Part shown: positions 45,456 to 54,431 of the stretch, one piece after another
Position numbering within the stretch: the stretch's first letter is position 1
How the letters are laid out: each line of letters starts with the position of its first letter
Origin: an uncultured Bacteroidia bacterium
Lineage (GTDB): Bacteria; Bacteroidota; Bacteroidia; Bacteroidales; UBA932
Direction: 5' to 3'
Assembly: GCA_902789395.1 (NCBI GenBank)
Contig: CADANY010000017.1
Location: forward strand, 17,263-81,262
Length of the DNA: 64,000 nucleotides
Program-made: the position numbers and the translations under genes
Notes under the pieces: model-generated
Told to the model about the DNA's origin: nothing
Seen by the model: only the letters and a program-made list of their open reading frames with translations
The model's database searches: none

Positions 45456-46303
45456 GAAAAGTCATCTTTTTGTTCTGCCTCATAGCCTGGTCTCTCCCGC
45501 TCTGTGCTCAGGAGAATAACGAAACCAGGCCCCAGATCGATACATCCTTTTTCCGGCTGCCGGATCAAATAACCGATGCGTATCTGGACTCCATCAATAC
45601 CGCTTCATTCGACGGTATGATCAATGACTATCTGCTCTTTGGCGTCTATGGAGGCGGCGTGATCAACAATACGTCGTTCAATCCGCGGTGGGAATCAGAA
45701 ATGTTCACCAACCTGCCTGTTTTCGGGGCCAGTCTGACCATCCATGGAAAGCTTTTCGGCTTCATGCCGTTTTTTGGGCTGGAGGCCGGAGTGCAGCATA
45801 CCTTCGAAGGATATAAATTCAAGACAAACAAGGAAACCGGCATTACAAGGACGCTGGAAGGAGCTACGCAGGCAAAACTTGAAGTCTGGGAGGTTCCGTT
45901 CCTCATGGTCGGACACCTCGATATCGGCGACAGTTTCAAGATTCTCGCCAAGGCCGGTATCTATGGCGGCTACCGGACGAAGATCGAGCGGATTGGAGAG
46001 GGCGTCGATGAGAGCATCCGGTATGCCTTCCTGGATACGGACAACCGCTGGGACTATGGTTTCGAGGGCGGACTGGGATTCGGTATTATGTTCTCCCCTT
46101 TCGAGTTCCATGTCAACGCGCTTGTCAAATGGGGCTGGGAATCCTACTATAAAGCCGATTATTTCAGCCCGTATTATTACCGATTCGCCTATCCATTCGA
46201 TGTGATGGTAACGGCCGGTATCTATTACCAGCTGACGCCGAGGCGGGGATATACCCGGAATCAGTTAAAACGATTTGCGAAACAGATTGCTCATGAGCAG
46301 TAA
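45452..46303 (+). CDS. PorT-like outer membrane beta-barrel protein
   Basis: 283 residues with a signal peptide (MRKVIFLFCLIAWSLPLCAQ). After a 50-residue linker come eight or so amphipathic strands (YLLFGVYGGGVINNTSF, GLEAGVQHTFEGYKF, FKILAKAGIYGGYRT, GFEGGLGFGIMF) ending near FDVMVTAGIYYQLTP, the pattern of PF13568-type barrels. The start overlaps the Ig-like lipoprotein stop by 4 nt. The 3' end overlaps ispG by 11 nt. Its role is not known. Confidence 0.8.
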   Translation: MRKVIFLFCLIAWSLPLCAQENNETRPQIDTSFFRLPDQITDAYLDSINTASFDGMINDYLLFGVYGGGVINNTSFNPRWESEMFTNLPVFGASLTIHGKLFGFMPFFGLEAGVQHTFEGYKFKTNKETGITRTLEGATQAKLEVWEVPFLMVGHLDIGDSFKILAKAGIYGGYRTKIERIGEGVDESIRYAFLDTDNRWDYGFEGGLGFGIMFSPFEFHVNALVKWGWESYYKADYFSPYYYRFAYPFDVMVTAGIYYQLTPRRGYTRNQLKRFAKQIAHEQ

Positions 46304-47633
46304 AAGACTTACGGCGGTCGCCGGCGATGTGCAGATCGGCGGCGACTCCCCCATCGTTGTCCAGACGATGTGCAATACCCATACCTATGATGTGGAAGAA
46401 ACGGTCACCCAGTGCATCCGGATGCGGGATGCAGGGGCCCGGTTGATTAGAATAACAGTTCCCGGACTGAATGAGATTCCCCATCTGCAGGCTATCCGGG
46501 ACAGGCTGCGCGAGGCCGGTGTCTCGACTCCGCTTGTCGCGGATATCCATTTTTCTTCCGAAACCGCCATTGCGGCTGCCCGGATCGTTGAAAAAGTGCG
46601 CATCAACCCCGGCAATTTCCACAAAGACCACCAGCAGGCCCGGGAACAATTCCTTCGCTTCCTGGATGTCTGCAAGGAGTATGGGACTGCCGTCCGGGTC
46701 GGACTGAACCACGGATCCCTCGGTGCCTATATTACCGATCTGTACGGCAATACGCCGCTGGCTATGGCAAAGGCGGCTATGGAATGGCTTCAGATGTGCA
46801 TCGATCAGGACTTTTTCAACGTCGTCGTATCCCTGAAGGCCAGTAATACCCTTGTCATGGTCGAAGCTTACCGGCTGCTTGAGAAAATGATGGAAGAAAA
46901 GGGATATGTCTTCCCTGTCCATGTCGGTGTGACGGAAGCCGGGAACGGTGATTCGGGCAGGATCAAATCCTGTGTCGGCATATCCACTGTTCTTTCAGAG
47001 GGGATCGGGGATACGATCCGCGTCTCCCTGACAGAGGATCCTGTCCATGAGATTCCGGTTGCCGCCTATCTGGCCGACCGTTACCGCCAGAAGGTATTTT
47101 CATCCCTGACGGCCGTTTCGATTGAGGGTCGGAAAGCCATCGCGACTTATGCGGCCCCGTCCCGTGAGAGACTGCTTCTGGATCTATCGTGCGATTTCGG
47201 TAAACGACTGCTGGACAGAGAATTGGACGAAGTATCCTTTCAAGGTACCTATCAGGATGATAACGGATGCCCCGTCAGCATCGACAAGGCTTTTTCTGAT
47301 TATCTCTCAGACGAACTGCTCCAGGCATGCCGAAGGAGGTTCTATCGGCCGGAGTATATCGCCTGTCCCGGTTGCGGACGGACGATGTACAATCTCCAGG
47401 AGGCATTTGAGGCGGTCAAGGCGCGCACGGCCCATCTCGGAAATGTCGTTATCGCCGTTATGGGATGTATCGTCAACGGTCCCGGCGAAATGGCCGATGC
47501 AGATTGGGGGTACGTCGGCGAGGGAAACCGGAAAGTCACGATCTATAAAGGAAAAGAGCCTGTCCTTCGCCATGTTCCCGAAACGGAGGCGGTAGACAGA
47601 CTCGTCGAATTGATCGAAGCGGATCGACGCTAA
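46293..47633 (+). CDS. ispG: 4-hydroxy-3-methylbut-2-enyl-diphosphate synthase, shortened insert
   Basis: 446 residues. IspG converts MEcPP to HMBPP in the MEP isoprenoid pathway with a 4Fe-4S cluster. The TIM-barrel domain covers 1-260 (VQTMCNTHTYD, VADIHFSS, RINPGN, GLNHGSLG). The C-terminal cluster ligands are C358 and C361 (CPGCGRT) and C392 (MGCIVNGPGE), with the Glu that follows. Between DPV (250) and IACP (356) there are about 105 residues, against about 25 in E. coli and a full ~250-residue A* domain in most Bacteroidota. The start used is ATG 46293. TTG at 46275 is also in frame. Confidence 0.93.
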   Translation: MSSKRLTAVAGDVQIGGDSPIVVQTMCNTHTYDVEETVTQCIRMRDAGARLIRITVPGLNEIPHLQAIRDRLREAGVSTPLVADIHFSSETAIAAARIVEKVRINPGNFHKDHQQAREQFLRFLDVCKEYGTAVRVGLNHGSLGAYITDLYGNTPLAMAKAAMEWLQMCIDQDFFNVVVSLKASNTLVMVEAYRLLEKMMEEKGYVFPVHVGVTEAGNGDSGRIKSCVGISTVLSEGIGDTIRVSLTEDPVHEIPVAAYLADRYRQKVFSSLTAVSIEGRKAIATYAAPSRERLLLDLSCDFGKRLLDRELDEVSFQGTYQDDNGCPVSIDKAFSDYLSDELLQACRRRFYRPEYIACPGCGRTMYNLQEAFEAVKARTAHLGNVVIAVMGCIVNGPGEMADADWGYVGEGNRKVTIYKGKEPVLRHVPETEAVDRLVELIEADRR

Positions 47634-48313
47634 TCTTCCTTTTTTTCCGGCAGCTGGGCGATAATGCTCTCGACCGCTTTCACCTTGTCACCGACTTTGA
47701 CACGGATATCCGCATCAAGCGGGAGGAAAAGGTCAACGCGGCTGCCGAACTTGATGACACCGCACTGCTCTCCCCTGTTTTCCATGTCACCGGGCTCGGA
47801 GTAACAGACAATCCTTCGGGCAAAGGTGCCGGCTATCTGTTTGAAGAATACTTCGCCGTATTCATTCTGCAGGCAGCTGGAAGCATGTTCATTCAGTTCC
47901 GATGATTTGGGGAGGAAGGCCAGCAGGTATTTGCCCGGATGGTACTTATAGTAAGTGACCATGCCGCTGAGCGGCCAGAAGTTACAGTGGACATCAAAGA
48001 AGTCCATATAAACGGATACCTGAATACATTCTCTTTTCAGGTATTCTTTTTCATAAACCTTATCCACGATTACGACTTTCCCGTCTGCTACAGAGGTTAC
48101 CAGTCGCTGATCATGAGCATACGGAATCGTTCTGTTCGGAACCCGGAAAAACCAGGTAATGAAGAACATGAAAAGGATCAGGAACAGGGAAATGGGAAGC
48201 GATATCCAGGAATTGTGGATAAAATGGCTGACGATCCAGATGAGGATGGCACAGATGCACCAGCTGACAAGGATTGTCATGTAGGAGTCGCTGTCAATTT
48301 TAATCCAATGCAT
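47630..48313 (-). CDS. psd: Phosphatidylserine decarboxylase, short form
   Basis: 227 residues. Two N-terminal membrane helices (about 12-60) are followed by the decarboxylase domain with VADGKVVIVD, VYMDFFDVHCNFWPLSG and HPGKYLLAFLPKSSELNEH. The self-cleavage site that forms the pyruvoyl group is GS in IKFGSRVD. It makes phosphatidylethanolamine at the inner membrane. The start at 48313 (MHWIKID) is preferred to one 28 codons upstream inside the cdsA end. It ends on ispG, overlapping by 4 nt tail to tail. Pairing with cdsA forms a phospholipid operon. Confidence 0.92.
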   Translation of the reverse strand: MHWIKIDSDSYMTILVSWCICAILIWIVSHFIHNSWISLPISLFLILFMFFITWFFRVPNRTIPYAHDQRLVTSVADGKVVIVDKVYEKEYLKRECIQVSVYMDFFDVHCNFWPLSGMVTYYKYHPGKYLLAFLPKSSELNEHASSCLQNEYGEVFFKQIAGTFARRIVCYSEPGDMENRGEQCGVIKFGSRVDLFLPLDADIRVKVGDKVKAVESIIAQLPEKKED

Positions 48314-48323
48314 AATGGGGGGA

Positions 48324-49151
48324 TTATAAGAGTCCGAGAATAGCCAGATACGCTGTCCCGGCCGGAATAGCGAAAATCGTACTGTCGAAACGGTCAAGCA
48401 TCCCGCCGTGGCCCGGGATAATTGATCCGGAATCCTTGATACCCGAAATCCGTTTCCACTGGGATTCGAACAGGTCTCCGAATACGCCCGCGACGTCCAT
48501 GATGATGGCCAGGATGATGCAATGGACCATCGGATGCGGGAACAGTCCGGTCAGTTTGAGGATGACAGAAACCAGGATGGCGGAAAGGAGGCCACCCCAG
48601 AATCCGGCCCATGATTTCTTGGGAGAAATGCTCGGACAGAGTTTCTTCCCGTTTTTCCCGAAGAGAAGGCCGAAACAGTAAGCCCCGACATCGGAAGCCC
48701 AGATAATGCAGAAGAAACAAACCATCAGGATGCCGCTGAAATTCCCTTGCGCATCGAATACGATGAGGTTGGAAAGCGCCAGCGGAATAGCGATATAGAA
48801 CAGTCCGGTATACAGATTCGAGAAAAGATGGAAATCCTCCTTGTCATTGACGAACAACGAGGAGGACATCAGTCCGACCAGGGCAAGGGCGATGACCGCA
48901 GTGAACTTGATCGGAATATGGAACGAGTAGATCGAGAAAATAATGCAGAAAGTCAGGACGGCAATGAAGATGGCGAACAGCCTGGACTTGGGATACCTGT
49001 CCCCCATCGTCATTTTATAGAATTCCGCCAGCATGCAGACTTCCATAAAGATAAACAGCAGGGCAAAGAGGTATTTGTTGATCAGGAGTCCCGCGAGGAC
49101 AACGCCCAGGAAGAGAACTCCTGACAAGGATCTTTTGACAGTATTATTCAT
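48324..49151 (-). CDS. cdsA: Phosphatidate cytidylyltransferase
   Basis: 275 residues with about eight transmembrane helices. The CDP-diglyceride synthase signature is present near the C-terminus: SDVGAYCFGLLFGK, SPKKSWAGFWGG and KDSGSIIPGHGGMLDRFDS. It makes CDP-diacylglycerol from phosphatidate and CTP. The start at 49151 (MNNTVKRSL) overlaps the ftsH stop by 8 nt. A longer frame starts inside ftsH and is not plausible. The gene is followed 10 nt later by psd, so the operon runs rsfS-ftsH-cdsA-psd. Confidence 0.95.
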   Translation of the reverse strand: MNNTVKRSLSGVLFLGVVLAGLLINKYLFALLFIFMEVCMLAEFYKMTMGDRYPKSRLFAIFIAVLTFCIIFSIYSFHIPIKFTAVIALALVGLMSSSLFVNDKEDFHLFSNLYTGLFYIAIPLALSNLIVFDAQGNFSGILMVCFFCIIWASDVGAYCFGLLFGKNGKKLCPSISPKKSWAGFWGGLLSAILVSVILKLTGLFPHPMVHCIILAIIMDVAGVFGDLFESQWKRISGIKDSGSIIPGHGGMLDRFDSTIFAIPAGTAYLAILGLL

Positions 49152-51123
49152 TTTCAGCAGTCGTTTCAAAGCGGTCGTCATCGGCAGGCTTGACCTTCGG
49201 TCCGAGGATCCGCTCAATATCTTCTGCAAAGATAACTTCTTTTTCGAGAAGTAAGGCACCCAGTTGCATGAAACCCTCCCGGTGGTCCTCAATCAGGCGA
49301 CGGGTACGGTCATGGACCTCCCGGACGATCTCTTTCACTTCCTGGTCCATCAGTTCGGCCGTTTTCTCGGAATAGGGCTTGGTCAGTTCGTAGCCTCGTG
49401 CGCCTGTCGAATCGTAGAAGGAAAGGGCTCCGACCTTTTCGCTCATCCCGTAGAACTGGACCATGCTGTAAGCCATCCCGGTGAGGCGTTCCAGGTCATT
49501 CAGGGCGCCTGTGCTGGGCTCTCCGTTCAGGACTTCTTCCGCGACACGTCCTCCCATCAGCGTACACATCTGGTCCATCATGATGGATCTAGACCAGTTT
49601 TTGCGTTCTTCGGGGAGATGCCAGGTTAGGCCGAGGGCATTGCCTCTCGGAATGATGCTGACCTTGAAAACGGGATCGGCATACGGCAGAAGCCAGCCGG
49701 CGAGTGCATGACCGGCCTCATGATAGGCCGTCGTACGCTTTTCGGCAGGCGTCATAATGGTATTGGATTTCCGCTCCAGTCCGCCGATGATGCGGTCAAC
49801 AGCCTCCAGAAAATCTTCCTGGCGGACCGCCTCATGGTTCCGGCGTGCAGCCGTAAGAGCAGCCTCATTGCAAACATTGGCGATATCGGCTCCGGAAAAT
49901 CCTGGCGTATGTTTCGCCATGAATTCAACATTGAAATCATCTGCGAGCTTAAGCCCCCGGAGGTGGACCTGGAAGATTTCCTCCCGCTCCTTGAGTTCGG
50001 GGAGCTCGACATGGATCTGACGGTCGAAACGGCCGGCGCGCATCAAAGCCTTGTCGAGGATATCAGCCCGGTTCGTTGCCGCAAGGACGATGACACCGGA
50101 GTTGCTGCCAAAGCCGTCCATCTCGGTAAGAAGCTGATTCAGCGTATTTTCCCGTTCATCGTTTGAGGAGAAACCGGCATTTTTCCCACGTGCCCGGCCC
50201 ACAGCGTCGATTTCATCGATAAAGACGATACAAGGCGCTTTTTCCTTTGCCTGGCGGAAAAGATCGCGGACCCGGCTGGCACCGACACCGACGAACATCT
50301 CGACAAAATCGGAACCGGAGATGGAGAAGAAAGGTACGTTTGCTTCTCCCGCTACCGCCTTTGCCAGAAGGGTTTTGCCTGTTCCCGGAGGACCGACAAG
50401 GAGGGCTCCCTTGGGAATCTTGCCGCCGAGCGCCGTGTACTTTTTCGGGTTCTTCAGGAAATCGACGATCTCCATCACCTCTTCCTTGGCGCCATAGAGT
50501 CCGGCGACATCCTTGAATGTCACCTGTACTTCATTCTTGTCGGCGAGCTTGCCGGTAGACTTACCGGTGTTGAACGGGTTCATCATCCCTCCGCCGTTGC
50601 CGCCACCCATGGAACGGGACATGGAACGGGTCATCAGGAAGAAAAGCAGGAAGAAGAAAATGAACGGGACGATGAGTTGGAGCACACCTTCCCAGAGATG
50701 ATCGTTTTCCTGCATGACAACCTTGAACTTGCTGCCTGCATCCAGTCCGTCATTCAGCTGACCAAAGGTCGTTTCCGGATCGAATTTATTGGAAACCAAG
50801 AAGAAAAAGTGCGGAGAACGTTTCGGAAGAATCCCTCCCGGATACCGGTCGGCATACTTGGCCAAACGTTCGGGACGGATCTTGACCTGCCCCTGGTAAT
50901 CGTTGCGGACATAATCGATTTCCGCGACGTCGCCATTGTTGATCATGGTCTCTACTTCCGCCCATTCCACTTTGACGGCATGGGAAGAACTCCCGCCGCG
51001 GGCAAAGAGCATCCAGCCGAGTCCGGTCAACAGGAGAATGTAGAAGACGGTGGACAGGTTGATCGTAAAGCCGAAACCTCTCCCCTTTTTATCTTTGTTT
51101 TTATTGTCGTTATTCTCTGCCAT
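49144..51123 (-). CDS. ftsH: ATP-dependent zinc metalloprotease FtsH
   Basis: 659 residues. Two transmembrane helices (about 22-40 and 147-165) flank a periplasmic domain. The AAA+ domain follows, with Walker A GPPGTGKT (244-251), Walker [12 protein letters not shown] and the arginine-finger [10 protein letters not shown]. The zinc site HEAGH lies near 467. A Gly/Met-rich linker ([19 protein letters not shown]) separates the second helix and the AAA+ domain. It degrades unassembled membrane and regulatory proteins. It shares one base with rsfS upstream. Confidence 0.97.
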   Translation of the reverse strand: MAENNDNKNKDKKGRGFGFTINLSTVFYILLLTGLGWMLFARGGSSSHAVKVEWAEVETMINNGDVAEIDYVRNDYQGQVKIRPERLAKYADRYPGGILPKRSPHFFFLVSNKFDPETTFGQLNDGLDAGSKFKVVMQENDHLWEGVLQLIVPFIFFFLLFFLMTRSMSRSMGGGNGGGMMNPFNTGKSTGKLADKNEVQVTFKDVAGLYGAKEEVMEIVDFLKNPKKYTALGGKIPKGALLVGPPGTGKTLLAKAVAGEANVPFFSISGSDFVEMFVGVGASRVRDLFRQAKEKAPCIVFIDEIDAVGRARGKNAGFSSNDERENTLNQLLTEMDGFGSNSGVIVLAATNRADILDKALMRAGRFDRQIHVELPELKEREEIFQVHLRGLKLADDFNVEFMAKHTPGFSGADIANVCNEAALTAARRNHEAVRQEDFLEAVDRIIGGLERKSNTIMTPAEKRTTAYHEAGHALAGWLLPYADPVFKVSIIPRGNALGLTWHLPEERKNWSRSIMMDQMCTLMGGRVAEEVLNGEPSTGALNDLERLTGMAYSMVQFYGMSEKVGALSFYDSTGARGYELTKPYSEKTAELMDQEVKEIVREVHDRTRRLIEDHREGFMQLGALLLEKEVIFAEDIERILGPKVKPADDDRFETTAENE

Positions 51124-51497
51124 TATTTGTCTGATTTCGGCGTTGCTTTCTTCCTTTCCTTGTATTCTTTCCGGGGAACATCGGCCCAGAGATCTTCAAG
51201 CCGGTAGAAATCCCGGTACTCTTTGAGAAATACATGAATCAAGATATTTCCATAGTCTTGGATAATCCAGAAATTATTCTCTTCGCCCTGGGAGCGGAGC
51301 AACCGGTGCCCTTCTTCTTCCATCTTCTCACGGATATTGTCCGCGACGGCACCGACCTGTGTTGTATTGGAAGCGTCACAAATGACGAAAAAGTCAGCGA
51401 TCGCTCCATCCAGTTTCCGTAAATCGAGTGAAATTACATTCTGGCCCTTTTTGTCTAAAATCGCATCAGCAATGAGCCGGAGGTCATGGGTAATCAT
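51123..51497 (-). CDS. rsfS: Ribosome silencing factor RsfS
   Basis: 124 residues matching the RsfS/Iojap family, which binds uL14 on the 50S subunit and blocks subunit joining in starvation. Landmarks are NVISLDLRKLDGAIADFFVICDASNTTQVGAVADNI, split over about 20-55, and WIIQDYGNILIHVFLKEYRDFYRLEDLW near 76-103. A Lys-rich tail follows. It is the first gene of the rsfS-ftsH-cdsA-psd operon. A -7 box at 51549-51556 on the minus strand is a possible promoter. Confidence 0.95.
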   Translation of the reverse strand: MITHDLRLIADAILDKKGQNVISLDLRKLDGAIADFFVICDASNTTQVGAVADNIREKMEEEGHRLLRSQGEENNFWIIQDYGNILIHVFLKEYRDFYRLEDLWADVPRKEYKERKKATPKSDK

Positions 51498-51534
51498 AAA
51501 ATGGTCTTGATTTTATCTTTCCGTTTATTTGGCG

Positions 51535-51542
51535 TACATTTG
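51535..51542 (+). promoter_or_regulatory. -7 box of birA
   Basis: TACATTTG lies about 30 nt before the ATG at 51573, with a poor -33 (TTTT at 51511-51514, 20-bp spacing). A minus-strand TATCTTTG at 51549-51556 overlaps the same region and may serve rsfS. Confidence 0.5.
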
Positions 51543-51572
51543 CCGAAACAAAGATAATCAAAATCTGAACCA

Positions 51573-52322
51573 ATGGAAAACAAGATCCATATAATCTGGC
51601 ATAAATCATTAGATTCCACACAGAATGAGGTCCAGAGGCATTTGGACGACCTTGACAATTTGTCAGTTATTGCCGCTCGTGACCAAACGGCCGGGCGGGG
51701 ACAAAGGGGAAATTCCTGGCTTACGGAACCCGGCCGCAACTTGACGGCCTCGCTGCTGATCCGTTTCGGGACGGATGGGATCCCGGCCCTCCCTGCCAAG
51801 GCGTATTTTCGACTGAATATGGCTTTTTCCCTGGCTCTGCAGGCTTACTTGTCAAGCCTTTGCATCCCCGCTGTCATCAAGTGGCCCAATGATATCTACG
51901 TGAAGGGGAAAAAGATATGCGGAGTCCTGATCGAGAATGTCCTGTCCGAAGGAAAGATAGCCAGTTCCGTCATCGGCTTCGGACTGAATCTGAACCAGAC
52001 GGATTTCCCTGCATTGGCTAACGCGACCTCGGTCAAATGCCTGACCGGACTTGAAACGGATGTGGACGAAGCCCTCGAAATCCTGTCCGGACTGATCGTC
52101 CGGGAAATCGTCGATTCCCTGGAGGGTGACGGGACAGGACTCCTTTCCCGGTATGAAGAAAATCTATTCGGAAAAGGCGAAAAACGCAATTACCGGGATC
52201 TCCTCCATGGGGAGGAATTCGAAGGTATCCTGACCGGTATCGCTCCGGACGGACGGGCTGTCTTGCATACCGGAAGCGGAGAGCGACTGTTTGCTTTTAA
52301 GGAACTCGGATATATTCTATAG
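51573..52322 (+). CDS. birA: Biotin-[acetyl-CoA-carboxylase] ligase, catalytic domain only
   Basis: 249 residues. The biotinyl-AMP loop is GRGQRGNSW (41-49), and KWPNDIYVKGKKICGVLIE (from about 111) carries the catalytic Lys. The protein begins directly with the ligase domain, so it lacks the N-terminal winged helix that makes E. coli BirA a repressor. It should act only as an enzyme here. The C-terminal SH3-like domain ends LFAFKELGYIL. The 3' end overlaps the convergent rpe by 26 nt. Confidence 0.94.
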   Translation: MENKIHIIWHKSLDSTQNEVQRHLDDLDNLSVIAARDQTAGRGQRGNSWLTEPGRNLTASLLIRFGTDGIPALPAKAYFRLNMAFSLALQAYLSSLCIPAVIKWPNDIYVKGKKICGVLIENVLSEGKIASSVIGFGLNLNQTDFPALANATSVKCLTGLETDVDEALEILSGLIVREIVDSLEGDGTGLLSRYEENLFGKGEKRNYRDLLHGEEFEGILTGIAPDGRAVLHTGSGERLFAFKELGYIL

Positions 52323-52953
52323 CCGCACACGGATCTTCCGCCTTGAAAACGGAGCTGCCCGCGACCAGAATATCCGCCCCTGCGTCAGACAGGGCCGCTG
52401 CATTGTCTCGCCCGATTCCTCCGTCTACTTCGATCTGCACGTCCAGTCCCCTGCGTCGGATTTCTTCCTTGACTGTTCTGATCCGATCGAGGGATTCAGC
52501 CATGAATTTCTGACCGCCAAATCCAGCGAAGACACTCATAATCAAAACATAGTCGAGCGAATCCAGATAAGGGAAAAGTCGTTCGACAGGGATGTCCGGG
52601 TTGATAGCAAGACCGGCTTTCATCCCGAATCCGCGGATCTTTTCCAAGAGCGCGCCGGTTTCTTCCCGTGCCGCTTCTAAATGGAAACTCAGCATGGAAA
52701 TACCCTCACCGGCGAACCGTTCAATATATTTCCCGGGATTGACGATCATCAGGTGAGCATCCATCGGCTTTTTCGCTGCGCCGGCTATTGCATGGACAAC
52801 CGGAAAGCCAAAAGAGATGTTTGGGACGAAAGTCCCGTCCATGATGTCGAGGTGGAAAAGGTCGCCGCAGCGGTTGACCAATTCCACCTCTTTTTCGAGG
52901 CGGAGAAAGTCTGCTGCCAGCATCGAAGGAGCAACGAGAACCATATCAGACAA
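52297..52953 (-). CDS. rpe: Ribulose-phosphate 3-epimerase
   Basis: 218-residue TIM barrel of the pentose phosphate pathway, interconverting ribulose 5-phosphate and xylulose 5-phosphate. The family strands are VAPSMLAADF (7-16), HLDIMDGTFVPNISFG (34-49), DAHLMI, VLIMSVFAGFGGQ (usual VNPGFGGQ, with Phe-Ala replacing Asn-Pro) and EVDGGI. The SVFAGFGG variant is slightly unusual but the catalytic Asp residues are kept. The start overlaps the pepD stop by 8 nt, so they are in one operon. Confidence 0.95.
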   Translation of the reverse strand: MSDMVLVAPSMLAADFLRLEKEVELVNRCGDLFHLDIMDGTFVPNISFGFPVVHAIAGAAKKPMDAHLMIVNPGKYIERFAGEGISMLSFHLEAAREETGALLEKIRGFGMKAGLAINPDIPVERLFPYLDSLDYVLIMSVFAGFGGQKFMAESLDRIRTVKEEIRRRGLDVQIEVDGGIGRDNAAALSDAGADILVAGSSVFKAEDPCAAIEYIRVP

Positions 52954-54376
52954 AATTGGTTACGATATCTTTCAGTAGTTCTACGAATTTATCGAGAGAG
53001 GCAAGCTCGAGCCTTTCGCCTGGAGCATGGACCCCGCGGAGAGTCGGTCCGAAGGAGATCATATCAAGGTCCGGGAACTTTTCAAGGAAGAGGCCGCATT
53101 CCAGACCCGCGTGAATCGCCTTGACCTCGGGCTCGGTATTGAAAAGCTTCCGGTAGGACATGACGCTTTGCTCCAGGATATGGGACTCAAGATTCGGTTT
53201 CCATCCCGGATACTCAGATTTGTGCTCGACTTCAAATCCTCCGAGAATAAACACAGCTTCAACCTTTTCCGCTATGGCATGGAGGGCGCTTCCGACCGAG
53301 CTCCGCTGGCTTGTGATGACGGTCAGGCGGTTCCCATCCTCCATCTTTACGGCCGCGAGGTTGGTTGAAGTTTCAACCAGGCCGGGAATATCAGTGCTCA
53401 TGGCGACAACGCCGTGGGGGCAGGCATTCAAGGTTGCGATGATATCGCCGGAATAGTCGGATGAAATCGCTTCTCCAGTATACTTGACGGCCTTGGATTC
53501 GAATTTCAGACCGGGTTCCGTATTCTTGAATTCTTCCTTGACAACCTGGCTGAATGCCTGGAAATCAGTCACCATATCTTGGAATTCATCGTCTGGAACG
53601 GCGATAACCGCTTCCGCTTCACGGCAGATCGCATTGGGTTTGTTGCCACCGGAAATACTGATCAGCTGATAGTCGTACTGGAGCTGTGTATAGAGGAAGC
53701 GGCAGAGTTGCTGGAGCACGTTCGCCCTTTCTTTGTTGATATCGTCTCCACTATGTCCTCCGGTTCCTCCTGAGATTTTCAGGCGCAGCGGTTTATAGAA
53801 TTCTTCGAGAGGCTCTGTCTCGTATTCGATGACCGCATGGGTGTCCATTCCTCCGGCGCAGCCGACAAAAAGCTGTCCTTCATCCTCAGAGTCAAGGTTG
53901 ATCAGGGTTTTTCCGTCGAAAAAGCCCTTTTCCAAAGCGAAGGCTCCGTCCATGCCGGTCTCTTCTGAAATCGTAAACAGGCATTCGATCTTTCCCATCG
54001 GTAGATCGCTGTCAAGCAGGGCGAGACAGGCGGCAATTCCGATTCCGTCATCCGCGCCGAGGGTCGTTTCCTTTGCGATCATCCAGCCGTCCTCTATTTC
54101 ATAAGGGATCGGATCCTTGAGAAAATCGAATTTGAATGATCCGTTTTTCTCACAAACCATATCTTGGTGGGCCTGGAGAACAATGGGAGCGATATGTTTT
54201 CTGCCGGGCGTCCCTCCTTTGATTATCAGGACGTTACCGATTTTATCAGTTTTACAAGTCAAGTTCCTGCTGGCAGCAAATTGCTGCAGATAGGCCGTCA
54301 TAGGCCCCTCATGTCCCGATTCCCTCGGGATGCGGGTAATTTCCTTGAAGAAAGAGAGTACGCTGCTTGAATCCAT
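52946..54376 (-). CDS. pepD: Aminoacyl-histidine dipeptidase (PepD, M20 family)
   Basis: 476 residues. The dinuclear zinc site includes H70 and D72 in QAHQDMV, D110 in GADDGIG, the catalytic Glu in SEETGMDGA near 147 and a C-terminal His in RGVHAPGERL. The two-lobed architecture, with an inserted dimerisation domain from about 190, is that of PepD. It hydrolyses Xaa-His and other dipeptides in the cytoplasm. A -7-like box (AAGTTTTG, 54382-54389, minus) lies 5 nt upstream of the ATG. Confidence 0.95.
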   Translation of the reverse strand: MDSSSVLSFFKEITRIPRESGHEGPMTAYLQQFAASRNLTCKTDKIGNVLIIKGGTPGRKHIAPIVLQAHQDMVCEKNGSFKFDFLKDPIPYEIEDGWMIAKETTLGADDGIGIAACLALLDSDLPMGKIECLFTISEETGMDGAFALEKGFFDGKTLINLDSEDEGQLFVGCAGGMDTHAVIEYETEPLEEFYKPLRLKISGGTGGHSGDDINKERANVLQQLCRFLYTQLQYDYQLISISGGNKPNAICREAEAVIAVPDDEFQDMVTDFQAFSQVVKEEFKNTEPGLKFESKAVKYTGEAISSDYSGDIIATLNACPHGVVAMSTDIPGLVETSTNLAAVKMEDGNRLTVITSQRSSVGSALHAIAEKVEAVFILGGFEVEHKSEYPGWKPNLESHILEQSVMSYRKLFNTEPEVKAIHAGLECGLFLEKFPDLDMISFGPTLRGVHAPGERLELASLDKFVELLKDIVTNFV

Positions 54377-54431
54377 TTTTACAAAACTTTAGTTCCGTAA
54401 AAATAGTCAAAAAAACTGAAATGTGGAAATC

